Assembly (NCBI RefSeq): GCF_002086735.1
Contig: NZ_MVIJ01000034.1
Location: 1-64,000 of the forward strand
Direction of reading: 5' to 3'
DNA: 64,000 bases
Origin: Mycobacterium scrofulaceum
Lineage (GTDB): Bacteria; Actinomycetota; Actinomycetes; Mycobacteriales; Mycobacteriaceae
In this document: one piece after another, positions 8,147-18,700 of the stretch
Layout: every line of letters begins with the position of its first letter
How positions within the stretch are numbered: the first letter of the stretch is position 1
The notes under the pieces: model-generated
What the model was told of the DNA's origin: nothing
The model's database searches: none
Seen by the model: the letters and a program-made list of their open reading frames with translations, nothing else
Made by a program: the position numbers and the translations under genes

Positions 8147-11100
8147 TTAGAGCAGTCCGACCAACTGCAGGTCGGTGACGTATTTGACGATCACCGGCGG
8201 GGAGATGTGCGGGATGTCGCTGTCGGCGCCGATCTTGGCTTCCTGCACGGCGGTGCGGAAACGGTCGGTCGGGGCGAACGAACCGGTGGCCGGCTCCGGC
8301 GCCTGCAGCTGGTTGTAACCCGGCACCTGCAACATCTGCAGCACCGAATGCTTGCGCTGCCGCTCCGGCAGCTCACGCAGCGCCGCCTCGAACCGGCTCA
8401 GCCACTCCCCGAAGTCGTCGATCCGCTCGATCGGGTAGCCGGCCTCGATCAGCCAGTCGACGTACTCGTCGATGCCGATGCCGTCGTCGTGCGGGTTCAT
8501 CACGTGATACGTCTCGAACCCTTCCACCACCTGGGCGCCCAGCGTGGTGACCGCCTCGGCGACGAACTCCACCGGCAGCGCATCGAAATGCGAACGCTGC
8601 CGGTTGCCCTCGGCGTCCAGCTGGTAGAACGACCGCGGCGCGATGCCGGTCGCCACCAGGCTCAGCACCATCCGGGTGAACATGTCCGACAGGTTGAACT
8701 GGCCGGCGTAGCTGGTGTCGGACAGGATCATGTCGGACCGGAACACCGAGACCGGCAGCCCACAGAGGTCGTGGGCCTCGCGCAGCAGCACCTCGCCGGC
8801 CCACTTGCTGTTGCCGTAGCCGTTGGCGTAGCTGCCGTCGACCTTGCGGATGGGGCTGATCTCCCGGATGTCGGCATCCTCGGTGAACACCGCGGGGTCG
8901 ATCTGGCGGCCGACGTCGGAGGTCGAGACGTAGGCGTACGGCTTCAGCTTCGTGGTCAGCGCCACCCGGATCAGCTCCGCGGTGCCCGCGACGTTCGGCC
9001 CGAACAGCTCGCGATACGGCAGCACGCCGTTGACCAGGGCAGCCGAGTCGACGATCAGGTCGACGGTGTCGGCCAGCCGCTGCCAGGTCTGCTCGTCCAG
9101 CCCGAGGTTGGCCGCGCCCTTGTCCCCGGCGATGACCTCGAGGTGGTCGGCGGCCAGCTCCTGGAAGTACCGCAGCAGCTGCGGGTCGCCGGTGTCGAAC
9201 GTCTTCTCCAGCCGCTGCCGGGCCTCCTCGTCGGAACCGGCCCGCACCAGACAGATCAGCTTCCCGTCGACCAGCTCCAGCTGCTCGAGCCACTGCAGCG
9301 CCAGGTACCGGCCCAGGAAGCCCGTCGCCCCGGTCAGCAGGACCGTGCGGACTTCCGAACTCGGCCCCGGCAGCGCCGGCGCGTTGCCCAGCGTCGGGGC
9401 GTCGATGAACTTCTCCAGCGTCAGGTCGCTCGCGTAGACGTGGGTCGCGTCGCGGCCGTGCACCGAGGCAAAGCTCGGACCGCCTGCCTCGAGCTCGTCC
9501 GCGCCGCTGGCGTCGTGCTCCGCCCGCTGGGCGAGGCGGCGAACCGTCGGCGCCTCGAACAGGGTGCGCACCGAGAGGTTGGCGTCGAGCGCCGTGTTCA
9601 CCTCGGCGATCACCCGCATCGCGGAGAGCGAATCGCCGCCCAGGTCGAAGAAGGACTCCTCGACCGAAACACGCTGCAAGCCAAGGACACCGGCGAAAAC
9701 GTCGGCCAACGTCTCTTCCACCGGGGTGGCCGGTGCGCGGTATTCGCCGCCGGTCTTCTGGTACTCCGGGGCCGGCAGGGCGCGCTTGTCGAGCTTGCCG
9801 TTGACGGTCAACGGCAGCGCGTCCAACACCACCACCGCGACCGGCACCATGTAGGCCGGCAGCCGCTCGCCCAGCCGCGCGCGGACATCGGCCGGGTCGG
9901 CCGTCCCGGTGATGTATCCCACCAGCCGCTTGTCGCCGGGGCGGTCCTCGCGGGCGATCACCGCCGCCTGCTCGACCCCGTCCAGACCGGCCAGGGCCGC
10001 CTGGATCTCGCCCAGCTCGATGCGGTAGCCGCGGATCTTCACCTGCTCGTCGACGCGGCCCAGGTATTGCAGCTGGCCGTCGGCGCCCCAGCACACCAGG
10101 TCACCGGTGCGATACATCCGGGCCCCGGGCGCCCCGAACGGGCACGCCACGAACCGCGAGGCCGTCAGGCCCGAGCGGCGCGCATAGCCGCACGCCACAC
10201 CGCGGCCGGCGATGTACAGCTCACCGACCACGCCCTCGGGCGCCGGCCGCAGCCACTTGTCCAGGACGAACAGCGCCGCCCCGGGCACCGGGGAACCGAT
10301 CGGCGCCCCCGCGTCCGGGTTCAGCGGCGCGCTCATCGCCGCGTACACCGTGCCTTCGGTCGGGCCGTAGGCGTTGATCATCACCCGGCCCGGCGCCCAG
10401 CGCTCGACCACCTCGGGCGGGCAGGCCTCGCCGGCCACCACCAGGGCCGTCGACTCCAGACCCTCCGGCGAGAGCATGCCCACCGCCGACGGTGTCTGGC
10501 TGAGCACGGTCACGTTCTCGGCGACCAGCAGGGCGTGCAGGTCCTTGGGCGAACCGGCGACGGATTCGGGCACCACGACCAGCCGGCCGCCGTGCAACAG
10601 CGCGCCGAAGATCTCGTGCACCGAGACGTCGAAGACCAGGGAATGCCACTGCGCCCACACGCCCGGGTCCGGCAGGTCGGCGTGCAGCCTCTCCAGCAGC
10701 TGGGTGGCGTTGTGGTGGGTGACCGCGACGCCCTTGGGGACGCCGGTGGTGCCCGACGTGTAGATGACGTACGCGATGTCCTGGGGCGTCGGCCCGGGCA
10801 GCGCCGTGGCGGGCCGGGTGTCGGCCGGCGCGTCGTCGACGTCGACGACCACTCCGTCGAAGCCGTCCAACCGGGAGCGCAGGTCGGCGGTCGTGACCGC
10901 GGCGACCGGCGCGGCGTCGGACAGCACGAACTCGATCCGCGCGGCGGGGACGGCCGGGTCGATCGGCAGGTAGGCCGCCCCGGTCTTGAGCACCGCCAGG
11001 ATCGACACGATCGCCTCGGCCGACCGGGAGAACAGCAGTGCGACGCTCTCGCCCGGGCGGGCGCCGTGCTCAACGAGCAGGTGGGCCAACCGGTTCGCGG

Positions 11101-14100
11101 CCTCGTCGAGTTCGCGGTAGGTCATCGAGTGGCCGTCGAACGTCAGCGCCACCGCGTCGGGGACGCGGGCCACCTGCTTGGCGAACAGCGCCGGGATGGA
11201 CGCCGCGGCACGCACCGGCGCGGTCAGCACCGCCCGGTTGCCCCACTCGTCCAGGCGGGCGCGCTCGCCGAGGTCCAACACGTCCATCGCCGACAGTCGC
11301 TGGCTGGAGTCGGCGGTCATCGCCCCCAACACCCGCTCGAACCGCTCGATCACCGACTCGATGCCGGCGGTGTCGAAGACGCTGGTGTCGAACTCGACGC
11401 GCAGGCCCAGCTCCCGGCCCGGGAGCGCCATCACCGCCAGCGGGTAGTGGTTGTACTCGCGGTTGGTGACGTCGGTGATCGCCAACTCGTGGAAGCCCAG
11501 CGGGACGCTGGTGTCGATCGGGTAGTTCTCGTACAGGAACAGCGTGTCGAACAGCAGGTCGTGGCCGGTGACGCGGTGGATCTCGTTCAGGGCCAGGTGC
11601 TCGTGCTCGATCGTGTTGTTGTGGGCGTTCTGCAGCTGCTGCAGCAGCTCGGCCACGGTGGTCGCGGCGGTGATGTGCGCACGCACCGGCACCGTGTTGA
11701 TCAGCAGGCCCACCATCGATTCGGCGCCGGGCAATTCGGCCGGGCGACCGGAGACCGCGGTGCCGAAGGCCACGTCGTACTGGCCGGTCAACCGCATCAG
11801 CAGCTGGGCCCAGGCCGCTTGCAGCACGGTGTTGATCGTGGTGTGGCAGGACCGGGCGAGCTCGCCCAGCGCGCGGGTGGTCTCGGCCGGCAGGCGGTAG
11901 GACTCGACGCCGCGGCGTCCGACGCTCAGCCGGGCGGGCGGCCCCACCAGCGTGGGCGTGTCGAACCCGGCGAGCACCTCACCCCAGGCCGCCCGGGCGG
12001 CCGTGCGGTCCTGGGCCGCCAGCCACGTCAGGTAGCTGCGGTAGGACGCGGGCGCGGGCAGCCGCTCCCCGTAGTAGCTGGTGAGGATCTCGCGCAGCAG
12101 GATCGGCAGCGACCACCCGTCCATCACGATGTGGTGGTTGGTCAGCACGAACCGGTGCCGGTTGTCGGCGGTGCGGATCAGCGCGGCCCGGAAGGCGGGC
12201 CGGTTGGCGAGGTCGCTGACCGCGGCGCGCTCGGCGGCGCAGAGCTGCTCGATCTTCTCCTCGGGGTCCAGGTCTTCGGCGCCGAGCTGGATGTACCGCC
12301 ACGCCATCGCCGGGTCGGCCGGGATGACCTGCACCGGCTGGCCGAACTGCGGGCAGAACCGGGCCGCCAGGTTGGGGTGCCGGTTGACGACGGCGTGGAC
12401 GGCCTCCCGCAACCGGTGCGGGTCCAGGTCGCCGGTGACGGTGATGCCGAGCTGCACCGCGTAGACGTCGTCGCCGGGGTCGTTGGCGAAGCTGGCGTGG
12501 AACAGCAGGCCCTGCTGCAGCGGGGTCAACGGCAACACGTCGGCGACGGCGTATTGCTGGCAGAGGTCGTCGAGCTGCTGCTGGTTCAGCTGGGCGGGGG
12601 CGATGTCCGACGGGGTCAGCCCGCCGCCGCCGCTGCGGACGTGCGCGCAGATCCCGGCCAGGGCCTCGAACCACAGCTGGCTCAACCGGCTGACCTGCTC
12701 GTGGTCCAGCGCCGAGGGCGCCCACGTCCAGTTGGCCTGCAGGTTGGGGCCGGCCTCGGTGTCCATGGTGCCGGCGTTGAGGTCGACGGTGTGCATCAGC
12801 GGCATGGGCAGCGCCGCGCTGGCGGCGCCGGTGAACGACAGGCTGTCCTGGCTGATCCGCCACATCTCGCCGGGCAGGTCGGCCGCCGCACCCAGGCGTC
12901 CCAGGTAGTTGAAGCCGATCACCGGGTCCGACCCGTCCAGGTCGACCTCGGCGTTCATGTACCGCAGCAGCCCGTAGGTCAGCGGGTCGGGCAGCGCGCG
13001 CAGCTGCTCCTTGGCCTTCTTCACCAGCACGCCGAGCGCCCGGTCGCCGGCCATCACCTCCGCCCAGTCCAGCTCGCCGACGGCCAGTGCGACCGGGTAC
13101 TTGGTGGTGAACCAGCCCACGGTGCGGGACAGGTCGACGTGCGGGCCCAGCTCCTCGTGCCGGCCGTGGCCCTCCACGTCGATGCCGATCGGCGCGCCGG
13201 TGCCCACGAACCGCGCCCAGGCCAGCCCGAACGCGATCAACAGGATGTCCTGGACGCCCGCGTGGAAGGCCGCGGGCACCTCGCCCAGCAGCATCCGCGT
13301 GGTGTCGACGTCCAGCGACACCGACAGCTGCTTGGCCGTCTCGTAGGTGTCGACGTCGGGGCGCACCGCCGGCAACAGCGCCGGCGTCGCGGCGACCTCC
13401 CGCCACGCCTCGGCCTGCGCGACGACCTCGGGCCGCTGGGCGTGCTCCTCCAGCATCGCCGACCACCGCGCGAACGACGTCCCGCCGGTCGGCAGCGCCA
13501 CCGGCTGCCCACTGTGGTGCTGCGCCCAGGCGATATTCAGGTCTTCCAACAGGATTCGCCACGACACCCCGTCCACCGCCAGGTGGTGGATCATCAACGC
13601 CAGCTGGGCGGTGGATTCCGCCCACACCGCGCGGAGCATGGTCCCCGCGGCGGGGTTGAGCTGCGAGCGCGCCGCGACCAGCGAAGCGTCGGACAACGCG
13701 TCGACGGTGTGCAGGCACGCGGCGGCCTCGACCGCGCCGACGTCGGGCACCTGTAGCGACCAGCCGCCGGCGCCGTCGTCGTCGACCCGCATCCGCAGCG
13801 TGGCGTGCCGGTCCAGCAGCGACTGCAGCACCACCAGCACGTCGTCGCCGGTGACGCCCGCGGGCGCCTGCACCACCATGGTCTGGTTGAACTGGTCGGT
13901 CGGGCCGTCGACCTGCTGCAGCCAGCGCATGATCGGGATCGCGACCACCGGGCCGATGCCCTCGTCGACGACGTCATCGTCGGAGGCCACGCCGGCCACC
14001 CGGGCCAGCCGGGCCACCGTCTGCTCGACGAAGACGTCGCGCGGGCGGCACACCACGCCGGCCGCGCGGGCGCGGGCCACCACCTGCATCGACAGGATGC

Positions 14101-15793
14101 TGTCGCCGCCGAGGTCGAAGAACGAGTCGTCGACGCCGACCCGCTCCAGTCCGAGGACCTGGGCGTAGATGGCGGTCAGGGTTTCTTCGACGGCCGTGGT
14201 CGGCGCGCGGTACTCGCCGTTCGTCTTCTGGTACTCCGGGGCGGGCAGCGCCCGCTTGTCGAGCTTGCCGTTGACCGTCAGCGGCAGCGCGTCCAGCACC
14301 ACCACCGCGGCGGGCACCATGTAGCCGGGCAGCCGCTGGCCGAGCTGGGTGCGGATCTCGGCGGGGTCGGCGGTCCCGGTGATGTAACCGACCAGGCGCT
14401 TGTCGCCGGGGCGGTCCTCGCGGGCGATCACCACCGCCTGCTCCACGCCGTCGAGCCCGGCGAGCGCCGTCTGGATTTCGCCGAGCTCGATGCGGTAGCC
14501 GCGGATCTTGACCTGCTCGTCGGCGCGGCCGAGGTACTGCAGCTGGCCGTCGACGCCCCAGCGCACCAGGTCCCCGGTGCGGTACATCCGGCTCCCCGGC
14601 GCCCCGAACGGGCACGCGATGAACCGGGAGGCCGTCAGGCCCGGCCGGCGCACGTAGCCGGAGGCCACACCGCGGCCGGCGATGTACAGCTCACCGACGA
14701 CGCCCTCCGGCGCCGGGCGCAGCCACTTGTCGAGCACGAACAGCGCCGCGCCGGGCACCGGCGAGCCGATCGGCGGCGCCCCCGACTCGGCCTTCAGCGC
14801 CGAGCTCATCGAGGCGTACACGGTGCCCTCGGTCGGGCCGTAGGCGTTGATCATCACCCGGCCGGGCGCCCAGCGGTCCACCACCTCCGACGGGCAGGCC
14901 TCGCCCGCCACGATCAGCGCCGTCGCGTCGAGCCCGTCCGGCGAGAGCATCCCCACCGCCGACGGCGTCTGGCACAACACGGTGACCTTCTCGGCGATCA
15001 GCAGCGCGTGCAGCTCGTCCGGCGAGCCGGCCACCGACTCGGGCACCACCACCAGGCGGCCGCCGTGCAGCAGCGGGCCCCAGATCTCCCAGACCGACAC
15101 GTCGAAGACCAACGAGTGCCACTGCGACCAGACACCGGCCTGCGGCAGGTCGGCGGGCAGCTTCTTGAGCAGCTGGGTGACGTTCTGGTGGGTGACCGCC
15201 ACGCCCTTCGGGGTTCCGGTGGTGCCCGAGGTGTAGATCATGTACGCGATGTCCTCGGGGGCCGGCCCCGGCAGACCCGAGCTGGGCTGGTCGGCCACCG
15301 CCGGGTCGTCGACGTCGACGACCAGCAGGTCGAACCCGTCCAGCCGCGCCCGCAGTTCGGCCGTCGTGACCGCGGCGACCGGCGCCGCGTCGCCGAGCAT
15401 GAACTCCATCCGCGCGGCCGGGACGGCGGGGTCGATCGGCAGGTAGGCGGCCCCGGTCTTGAGCACCGCCAGGATCGACACGATCGCCTCGGCTGAGCGG
15501 GACAGCAGCAGCGCCACGCACTCGCCCGGGCACGCGCCGTGGTCGGCCAGCAGGTGCGCGAGCCGGTTGGCGGCCTCGTCGAGTTCTTGGTAGGTCAGCG
15601 AGCGGCCCTCGAACGTCAGCGCCGGAGCCTCCGGAACGCGGGCGACCTGCTTGGCGAACAACGCCGGGATCGAGACAGCCCCCGTCGCCGGCGCGGTCAG
15701 CACCGCCCGGTTACCCCATTCGTCGAGGCGGTCGTGTTCGCCGCCATCGAGCAAGTCGATCGACAACAATCGCCGCCCCGCGCCGACGGTCAT
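8147..15793 (-). CDS. mps2: GPL peptide synthetase Mps2 (modules 3-4 and terminal reductase)
   Basis: 2,548-residue NRPS that completes the GPL peptide. Approximate order: A3 20-515, T3 Ser near 564 (FFDLGGDSILSMQ), E3 620-1040 (HHLAVDG near 734, GFNYLGRLG near 964), C4 1090-1500 (HHIVMDG near 1221), A4 1510-2005, T4 Ser near 2053, thioester reductase 2145-2548 (TGATGFLG, YGNSK). It starts with an A domain, so module 3 is split between Mps1 (C) and Mps2 (A-T-E). Pocket residues of A3 (about DVWCIAAVYK) and A4 (DVHSVAAVYK) resemble each other, fitting two alanine modules. E3 makes the third residue D. The reductase would release the last residue as an alcohol, matching L-alaninol. The ATG overlaps the mps1 stop (ATGA). 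Length agrees with Mps2 of other GPL producers as I recall it. Confidence 0.95.
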   Translation of the reverse strand: MTVGAGRRLLSIDLLDGGEHDRLDEWGNRAVLTAPATGAVSIPALFAKQVARVPEAPALTFEGRSLTYQELDEAANRLAHLLADHGACPGECVALLLSRSAEAIVSILAVLKTGAAYLPIDPAVPAARMEFMLGDAAPVAAVTTAELRARLDGFDLLVVDVDDPAVADQPSSGLPGPAPEDIAYMIYTSGTTGTPKGVAVTHQNVTQLLKKLPADLPQAGVWSQWHSLVFDVSVWEIWGPLLHGGRLVVVPESVAGSPDELHALLIAEKVTVLCQTPSAVGMLSPDGLDATALIVAGEACPSEVVDRWAPGRVMINAYGPTEGTVYASMSSALKAESGAPPIGSPVPGAALFVLDKWLRPAPEGVVGELYIAGRGVASGYVRRPGLTASRFIACPFGAPGSRMYRTGDLVRWGVDGQLQYLGRADEQVKIRGYRIELGEIQTALAGLDGVEQAVVIAREDRPGDKRLVGYITGTADPAEIRTQLGQRLPGYMVPAAVVVLDALPLTVNGKLDKRALPAPEYQKTNGEYRAPTTAVEETLTAIYAQVLGLERVGVDDSFFDLGGDSILSMQVVARARAAGVVCRPRDVFVEQTVARLARVAGVASDDDVVDEGIGPVVAIPIMRWLQQVDGPTDQFNQTMVVQAPAGVTGDDVLVVLQSLLDRHATLRMRVDDDGAGGWSLQVPDVGAVEAAACLHTVDALSDASLVAARSQLNPAAGTMLRAVWAESTAQLALMIHHLAVDGVSWRILLEDLNIAWAQHHSGQPVALPTGGTSFARWSAMLEEHAQRPEVVAQAEAWREVAATPALLPAVRPDVDTYETAKQLSVSLDVDTTRMLLGEVPAAFHAGVQDILLIAFGLAWARFVGTGAPIGIDVEGHGRHEELGPHVDLSRTVGWFTTKYPVALAVGELDWAEVMAGDRALGVLVKKAKEQLRALPDPLTYGLLRYMNAEVDLDGSDPVIGFNYLGRLGAAADLPGEMWRISQDSLSFTGAASAALPMPLMHTVDLNAGTMDTEAGPNLQANWTWAPSALDHEQVSRLSQLWFEALAGICAHVRSGGGGLTPSDIAPAQLNQQQLDDLCQQYAVADVLPLTPLQQGLLFHASFANDPGDDVYAVQLGITVTGDLDPHRLREAVHAVVNRHPNLAARFCPQFGQPVQVIPADPAMAWRYIQLGAEDLDPEEKIEQLCAAERAAVSDLANRPAFRAALIRTADNRHRFVLTNHHIVMDGWSLPILLREILTSYYGERLPAPASYRSYLTWLAAQDRTAARAAWGEVLAGFDTPTLVGPPARLSVGRRGVESYRLPAETTRALGELARSCHTTINTVLQAAWAQLLMRLTGQYDVAFGTAVSGRPAELPGAESMVGLLINTVPVRAHITAATTVAELLQQLQNAHNNTIEHEHLALNEIHRVTGHDLLFDTLFLYENYPIDTSVPLGFHELAITDVTNREYNHYPLAVMALPGRELGLRVEFDTSVFDTAGIESVIERFERVLGAMTADSSQRLSAMDVLDLGERARLDEWGNRAVLTAPVRAAASIPALFAKQVARVPDAVALTFDGHSMTYRELDEAANRLAHLLVEHGARPGESVALLFSRSAEAIVSILAVLKTGAAYLPIDPAVPAARIEFVLSDAAPVAAVTTADLRSRLDGFDGVVVDVDDAPADTRPATALPGPTPQDIAYVIYTSGTTGVPKGVAVTHHNATQLLERLHADLPDPGVWAQWHSLVFDVSVHEIFGALLHGGRLVVVPESVAGSPKDLHALLVAENVTVLSQTPSAVGMLSPEGLESTALVVAGEACPPEVVERWAPGRVMINAYGPTEGTVYAAMSAPLNPDAGAPIGSPVPGAALFVLDKWLRPAPEGVVGELYIAGRGVACGYARRSGLTASRFVACPFGAPGARMYRTGDLVCWGADGQLQYLGRVDEQVKIRGYRIELGEIQAALAGLDGVEQAAVIAREDRPGDKRLVGYITGTADPADVRARLGERLPAYMVPVAVVVLDALPLTVNGKLDKRALPAPEYQKTGGEYRAPATPVEETLADVFAGVLGLQRVSVEESFFDLGGDSLSAMRVIAEVNTALDANLSVRTLFEAPTVRRLAQRAEHDASGADELEAGGPSFASVHGRDATHVYASDLTLEKFIDAPTLGNAPALPGPSSEVRTVLLTGATGFLGRYLALQWLEQLELVDGKLICLVRAGSDEEARQRLEKTFDTGDPQLLRYFQELAADHLEVIAGDKGAANLGLDEQTWQRLADTVDLIVDSAALVNGVLPYRELFGPNVAGTAELIRVALTTKLKPYAYVSTSDVGRQIDPAVFTEDADIREISPIRKVDGSYANGYGNSKWAGEVLLREAHDLCGLPVSVFRSDMILSDTSYAGQFNLSDMFTRMVLSLVATGIAPRSFYQLDAEGNRQRSHFDALPVEFVAEAVTTLGAQVVEGFETYHVMNPHDDGIGIDEYVDWLIEAGYPIERIDDFGEWLSRFEAALRELPERQRKHSVLQMLQVPGYNQLQAPEPATGSFAPTDRFRTAVQEAKIGADSDIPHISPPVIVKYVTDLQLVGLL

Positions 15794-18700
15794 GCCTGCT
15801 CCTCCACATCTGCGGTCATGGCTTCCAGCACGCGCCGGAACCGCTCGACCAACCTCTCGATTCTGCCCTGGTCGAAGACTTCTGTATCGAATTCGACCCG
15901 AAGACCCAGTTCGTGACCCGGTACGGCCTGGACCGAGAGCGGGTAATGGTTGAATTCGCGGTTGGTGAAGCCATCAATGGCCAGCTCATCGACGGCCGAC
16001 AGCGCGGCGGTGTCGATCGGATAGTTCTCGTACACGAACATGGTGTCGAATAATTGGTCGTGTCCCGTTACACGATGGATATCGTTCAGCGCTAAATGCT
16101 GGTGTTCGAGCGTGTCGTTGTAGGCGCTCTGCAGCTGGTTGAGCAGGTCGGCGATCGTGGTTTCGGCGCCGATCGTGGCCCGCACCGGGACGGTGTTGAT
16201 GAGCAGGCCCACCATCTGGTCCGAGCCGGCCAGCTCGGTCGGCCGCCCGGAGACCGCGGTCCCGAACGTCACGTCGTGCTGACCGGTCAGCCACATCAGC
16301 AGCTGCGCCCACGCGGCCTGCAGCACGGTGCTGACGGTCGTGCGGCACGACCGCGCCAGCTCGCCCAGCGCCCGCGTGGTCTCCGCCGACATCTGGAACG
16401 AGGAGACGCTCCGCGGCCCGAGGCTCATCCGCCCGGGCGGGCCGACCAGCGTCGGGGTGTCGAACCCGGCCAGCACCCGGCGCCACGCCGCCTGGGCTGC
16501 CCCGCGGTCCTGCGCGGCCAGCCAGTCGACGAACTTGCGGTAGGGCACCGGGGCCGGTAGCTGCACCCCGTAGTAGGCGGCGAAGATCTCCTGCAGCAGG
16601 AGCGGCTTCGACCAGCCGTCGAGCACGATGTGGTGGTTGGTCAGCACGAACCGGTGCCGGTTGTCGGCGGTGCGGATCAGCGCGGCCCGGAACGGCGGCC
16701 GCTCCGCCAGGTCGCACACCGCGGCGCGTTCGCCGGCGCAGAGCTGCTGGATCTGCTCCTCGGGTTCGGCGTCGTCGGCGTCGAGTTCGACGTAGTGCCA
16801 CGACAGCGGGGGCTCGGCCGAAAGGACCTGCACGGGCTCGCCGAAGTCCTCGACGAAATGCGCCACCACGTTGGGGTGCCGCTTGAGCATGGTGTGCACC
16901 GCGTCGCGCAACCGGTGCGGGTCGAGGGCACCGCTCACGCTGATGTCGAGCTGCACCGCGTAGAGGTCGTCGCTGCCGTGCGCGGTCCCGGTGTGGAACA
17001 GCAGGCCCTGCTGCAGCGGGGTCAACGGCAGCACGTCGGCGATCGGGTAGCGCTGGCACAGCTCGTCGATGTCGCGCTGGGTCAGCCGGGCGGGCGCGAG
17101 GTCCGACGGCGTCAGCCCGCCCCCGCCGCTGCGGACGTGGCTGCAGATGCCGCTGAGGGCGTCGAACCACAGTTCGCTCAGCCGGGCCACCTGTCCCTCG
17201 TCGAGCGCCGAGCGCGCCCAGGTCCAGTTGGCCTGCAGGAGCGGGCCGGTGGCGGTGTCCAGGGTGCCGGCGTTGAGCTCGACGGTGTGCGGCAGCGGGA
17301 GGGGCACCGCGGTCGCGGCGCCGGCCGACGCCAGGCTGTCCTGGTCGAGCCGCCACAGCTCGCTGGACAGGTCGCCCGCGCCGCCCAGCCGCCCGAGGTA
17401 GTTGAACCCGATCACCGGGTCCGACGCGTCCAGGTCGACGTCGTCGTTCAGGTAGCGCAGCAGGCCGTAGGTCAGCGTGTCCGGCAGGGCGCGCAGCTGT
17501 TCCTTGGCGTCCTTGACCAGCACGCCCAGCTCGGCCTCGCCGGTGACGACGTGTCCCCAGGACAGCCCGCCGACCTGAAGCGCGACGGGGTACTTGGTGG
17601 TGAACCAGCCGACCGTGCGGGACAGGTCCACCTGTGGGCCGAGTTCCTCGTGGCGGCCGTGGCCCTCGACGTCGATGCCGATCGGCGCGCCGGTGCCGAC
17701 GAACTGCGCCCAGGCCAGCCCGAACGCGATCAGCAGGATGTCCTGCACACCCGCGTGGAAGGCCGCGGGCACCTCGCCCAGCAACATCCGCGTGGTGTCG
17801 GCGTCCAGCGCCACCGACAGCTGCCCGGCGCTGACGTAGGTGTCGATGTCGGGCCGCACCGCCGGCAGCGGCGCCGGCGTCGACGAGATCTGCCGCCACG
17901 CTTCGGCGGTGTCGACGACCTCCGGCCGGCGCGCGTGCTCGGCAAGCAGCGACGACCACCGGGCGAACGACATCCCGCCCACCGGCAACGCCACCGGCTG
18001 CCCGCTGTGATGCTGGGCCCAGGCGATGTTGAAGTCTTCCAACAGGATTCGCCACGACACCCCGTCGACGGCCAGGTGGTGGATGATCAGCGCCAGCTGC
18101 CCCGTCGACGGCACCCACACCGCCCGCAGCATCGCGCCGCTGGCCGGGTTCAGCTGCGAGACCGCCGCCGCCAATGCCGCGTCGGACAGCGTCTCGACGG
18201 TGTGCACGCACCCGGCGGCGTCCACCACGCCGGCCTCGGGGACCCGCAGCGACCAGCCGCCGGCGCCGTCGTCGTCGACCCGCAACCGCAGCATGGCGTG
18301 CCGATCCAGCAAAGCCTGCAGGACCGCCACCACGTCGGTTTCGCCCGCCCCGGCGGGGGCCTGCACCACCATGGTCTGGTTGAACTGCTCGACCGGGCCG
18401 TCGACGCTGTGCAGCCAGCGCATGATCGGGGTGGCCACCACCGGGCCGATGCCCTCGTCGACGACGTCGTCGTCGGTGGCGAGCCCGGCCACCCGGGCCA
18501 GCCGGGACACGGTCTGCTCGACGAAGATGTCGCGGGGGCGGCAGACCACGCCGGCCGCGCGGGCGCGGGCGACCACCTGCATGGACAGGATGCTGTCGCC
18601 GCCGAGGTCGAAGAACGAGTCGTCGACCCCGACCCGGTCCACGCCCAGCACCTGGGCGTAGATGCCGGCCAGGATCTCCTCGATCGCGGTGCTGGGCGCG

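Noticed and set aside
7961..13756. A 1,931-codon open frame on the plus strand
   Set aside because: It lies antisense to mps2, whose domains are unmistakable. The composition (rich in Arg, Gln, His, Val) and lack of any domain show a shadow of GC-rich codon usage.
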